A DNA stretch of 64,000 nucleotides from Xylona heveae TC161 (lineage: Eukaryota; Ascomycota; Xylonomycetes; Xylonales; Xylonaceae). Location: NCBI RefSeq assembly GCF_001619985.1, contig NW_017264195.1:2294001-2358000 (forward strand), written 5' to 3'. Positions 60,707 through 64,000 of the stretch are shown here, in pieces. A model generated the notes under the pieces. The model was not told where the DNA came from, searched no databases, and worked only from the letters and a program-made list of their open reading frames with translations. Every line of letters starts with the position of its first letter. The stretch's first letter is position 1. A program made the translations under genes and the position numbers.

Positions 60707-61479
60707 CCCCCCCCCAAACTCTCTACGGTCATTTCTCGGACATTGGTTTTCCGGAATTTAATATTCCGGAATTTGACATCGAGAGGGGTCCGCAAAAACG
60801 ACAAGTTCATGGGACATTTATGCCGAACTTTCTCCGCTGATGAATAACAAAATAAAATACAAGGATGAGCATATTAATAAGATTTGGATTTTCAACACAA
60901 ACATCCTGTTTTCCTCCATTGACTAATGTTTCAGACACCGTTCTGGAAAACGTGGACATGCACTGTCATGATTCATGCAATTGATGCCCACTCCAGGTGC
61001 GGGGAATCTCCATTTCCGCATCGGCACTTACACTTAGACTTTCGGCTCGGCGTCAACATAGACTTAAGCAGACGGGGGTTACTTTGTTTTGGAAAACCCC
61101 TACGCAAGAAATACTACCGCTCCGATATCGTCGGATCAATAATGTGCGTGTGACGTCTGTCTCAATGGTATCCCGACATGTTTAAGCCGGTCGCCACGGA
61201 GAACATGTTGACAAGACGCAATTCAACCTCGGTCGAGAGACGAAAAGAGCTTTGATTTCGTGGACATTTCAGCATGGAATGATCCGGAAATTTCATCTAT
61301 GTTCAAGATATAAGGTATGTATTCAAGTCCAAACTGCACTAGAAATTGGGTAGGTACCTTATATGCAAATACGCTACCAAAGAGAATGCTTCGAAATGAT
61401 GGTTATCCAGGGATGCGTTTGTGCCGGGTATATCAAGATCGTGTGTAATATACAAAGTTTCCTCACACGAAAAAGAGGT

Positions 61480-64000
61480 TTAAGCTTGCTCACCAAGTGC
61501 ACGCATAACGTCGACACTACCGTTGGCAACGCTTGTGAACGTGTTGACGAGCTTCTTCACCTCGGTTTCGTTCTGCGGTGAGCCCCACCCGCCTCCTCCA
61601 GGAGATTCAATAATCACCCGATCCCCGGGATGAACACTTGCCGTGTTTTTCCCTCCAAGGTTGACCACGCGCCCATTTGACTTGACCCACAAGTTCTTTC
61701 CCCGTTTGCCACACTCTCCACCCTCTAGGCCGTATGGTTCAGTGACACGACGCTCGCTCAGAATAGATACCTTCATCGGAATGCGGAATTCAATATCTCG
61801 GATGATACCATCACCTCCGCGATGCATTCCGCGGCCTCCACTGCCTGGCCGAAGGCAGAAGCGCCGAAGAACGACAGGATAACGTTTTTCAAGAGTTTCC
61901 GGATCAGTAATTCTTGTGTTGGTCATGTTGGTGTGCACTCCAGAGGTTCCTGCCCATTTGGGACCAGCGCCACTACCACCACAAATTGTCTCGTAGTAGC
62001 CAAAGCCGTTCTCTACCTCGTCTCTGCCAAAAGTGAGGTTATTCATACCTAAAACGGGTCAGCAAAATTGAAAATCCCTAATTCCAAATTGCATGCATGC
62101 TTACATCCTTGACTGGCAGACGAGGCCTTGAATGCTTTGAAAATGACATCAACGATTCTTTGGCTCGTCAGCACATTGCCGGCGCAGCAAGCTGCCTCAG
62201 GACTCGGCCGTAGGAGCGAGTTTTCGGGTATTTCGATAGTAATCGGTGCAATGGCGCCTTGGTTCAGTGGAATATCTGCGTCCACCATACAACGCAAAGC
62301 GAAGATGATTGCGGAATGACAGATGGCGATGGGCGCATTCCAATTTCCTTTTCCACAGTTAGTACCTTTGGTTGACAAAAGGCAGCACTCCAATTACTTA
62401 CCATAGGCCTCTGGTCCGGTTCCATCAAAATCGAAAACAGCGGAGCCAGTCTTCTTATCGATTGACACCTTGAGCTGAATTGGAGTTCCGTCGTCCATGT
62501 AATCAACTGCTTCGAGCTCCGTGCGGTCCTGCCGCTCCGCAATATCTTTCAACATGTTTCGCACTGCCTGTTCTGAAGCTCCCTGAATCTCGGCCATGTA
62601 TAATTGGACAACGTCGAGGCCATAGTCACGAATAAGAGCCTGAATCAGTTGAGTGCCTCGGTGGTTAGCGGCAGCTTGGGCCTTGATATCGGAGATGTTG
62701 TCTCGAAGGCATCGTGTCCCACTGCATCCAGGGTGCTCAGATGGCTTCATGAGAAGATTTATCAGTTCCTCCTCCTGGAACTTTCCACCCCTAACTACCT
62801 TGAACGCCTCCATGACTGCTCCTTCCTCCCACAGTTCTCGAGAGTTCGGCGGCATTGATCCGGGAAGCACTCCTCCAATATCGGCATGATGGCCTCGAGA
62901 AGCCGTCCAGAAGATAATGTTTTTGCCTTCTGCATCAAACACTGGGGTGATGACGGTCAGATCAGGAAGATGGGTACCTCCGCACATAGGCGAATTAGAT
63001 AAAATAACATCTCCTGGCCTAAGATCATTTCCCCAATGGTTAATTTGCCATTTAACAGCGAACGCCATGCTTCCAATCATTGCCGGAACGTGGGGCGCAT
63101 TGGCAACTAGACCTCCATTAGAAGCGAAAACAGCACAGGTGAAATCAAGTCGCTCCTTGATATTGGTGCTGACACTGGTCTTCTGAAGAGCGCGACCCAT
63201 CTGTTCGGCAATGCTCATGAAGCGATGTCCAAAGATTGACAGTTGAATAGGGTCCACCTTGTTGGATAACTTGTCATGCACATGGGGATCAAGGTCAATA
63301 ATCACCATGGCGGAAAGGATGGTAGCCGTAGCATTCGGCAGGACGACAATGGTCTGCGTGTTGTCAATGATCATGGCGGGACCTTGTATCTTTGCGCCCT
63401 GAGAGAGGGTGGGAAGCTGATATGTTGGTGTCGCAGTCCATCCCGATGGGGCGAAGTAGACCTGGCTATACTTCGAGGGCTTTGGCGGTGAGGTCTCTAT
63501 TAAGCCCTTCAATTCCTCCAGGGGAGAACATGATTCCTCAATAACACTCTTTCCGGTAGACCGGACACGAATGTCATCCACAATGACAGGTCTATCTGAG
63601 GGAGTGAAGCCAAATTCCTTCTGGTGGGCGTCGTAAAACGCCTTGACAACGCCCCCTTCCTTATCAGTTTCCTGAATCATCAGGGGTGTGTCACTGCCTT
63701 GGAAACGCAAGTTGTAGTAACGATCCGTTGAGATTTGAGCATAATTGCAGCCCTGATCCAGCAGCGCTTGCTCGGCTCTGTCCTCAATAGTCTTGAACCC
63801 AGTCATGAGCGCCTCCGAGCAGCCAGACTCATAATTTAGAGCAGATGGCATGCGCTCCTCATGCGAAATATCAGCCAGGGCCATTCCATAGGCCGACAAA
63901 ATCGATGAATATTTATGGATCAGGACCCGCCTAATGCCAAGAACCTTGGCAATTGAACAGGCATGCTGTCCTCCAGCACCACCAAAGGACGCTAGGTTAT
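61480..64000 (-). CDS. 5-oxoprolinase (hydantoinase A/B type), C-terminal two thirds
   Basis: ATP-dependent 5-oxo-L-proline hydrolase of the gamma-glutamyl cycle, returning 5-oxoproline from glutathione turnover to glutamate; cytosolic. The 5' part lies beyond the right edge. Visible exons: above 64000 to 62402, 62347-62105, 62048-61480 (introns 54 and 56 nt), about 803 of the roughly 1280 residues usual for the family. Seen: end of the HyuA part ([37 protein letters not shown]), the linker, then HyuB ([82 protein letters not shown]). The GGGGWG end and both joins ([24 protein letters not shown]) are typical. Confidence 0.93.

Larger units (their letters stand above)
59467..61479. other. 2-kb spacer with assembly gap
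   Basis: Between the start of the NRPS-like gene and the 3' end of 5-oxoprolinase. Holds a possible 55-codon frame (59675-59842, minus), the shared 16-mer at 60562-60577, a 10-N gap at 60697-60706 inside poly-C, and a duplicated TTCCGGAATTT at about 60747-60775. The rest has no coding character that I can support. Confidence 0.55.

Noticed and set aside
1-64000. Transposons, retroelements, viral remnants and CRISPR arrays
   Set aside because: No transposase, integrase, reverse transcriptase or capsid-like frame, no long terminal repeats and no spaced repeat array were seen by eye; very short or highly decayed pieces could be missed.

Overview
This is nuclear DNA of a filamentous ascomycete (Pezizomycotina, most likely Eurotiomycetes). 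The evidence is many short introns (49-284 nt, most 50-80) with GTAAGT-like donors and CTAAC-like branch points, a lone 5S rRNA gene between protein genes, an intron-bearing tRNA gene, and genes known from Aspergillus genetics (apsB, bimE, nup37). No prokaryotic feature, CRISPR array, intact transposon or retroelement was seen. Exon joins below were read by eye; each complete model keeps its frame across the stated introns.

Layout. 0-3 kb: 3' part of a TatD nuclease gene (+) whose enzyme core carries a Thr-rich minisatellite, then a secreted class 3 lipase (-). 3-6.5 kb: no supported gene. 6.5-11.3 kb: Bem3-like PX-PH-RhoGAP protein (+). 12.4 kb: tRNA-Asp (-). 14-18.3 kb: centrosomin-family ApsB/Mto1-like protein (-). 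19 kb: 5S rRNA (+). 19.4-23.6 kb: a divergent pair, mitochondrial transcription factor B-type protein (-) and an AMSH-type JAMM deubiquitinase (+). 24.5-33.4 kb: a second divergent pair, APC1/BimE (-) and Nup37 (+), sharing a 234-bp promoter.

From 35.8 kb to the end every gene is on the minus strand: eIF2A, a low-complexity protein of unknown function, an AIF/AMID-like FAD oxidoreductase, an aquaglyceroporin with a long N-terminal tail, a large PB1-like plus UBA-like protein, a KDM3-type JmjC protein, an NRPS-like A-T-R reductase, and the C-terminal two thirds of 5-oxoprolinase, which runs off the right edge.

Most of the window is housekeeping. Nuclear division and polarity genes are concentrated between 6 and 34 kb (Cdc42/Rho GAP, MTOC protein, APC/C scaffold, nucleoporin). 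The less ordinary parts are the repeat-invaded TatD gene, the PB1-like/UBA-like protein that may be a ubiquitin adaptor, the orphan NRPS-like reductase next to a JmjC gene, and a long pyrimidine-then-purine stretch between two convergent genes. A 10-N assembly gap lies at 60697-60706.
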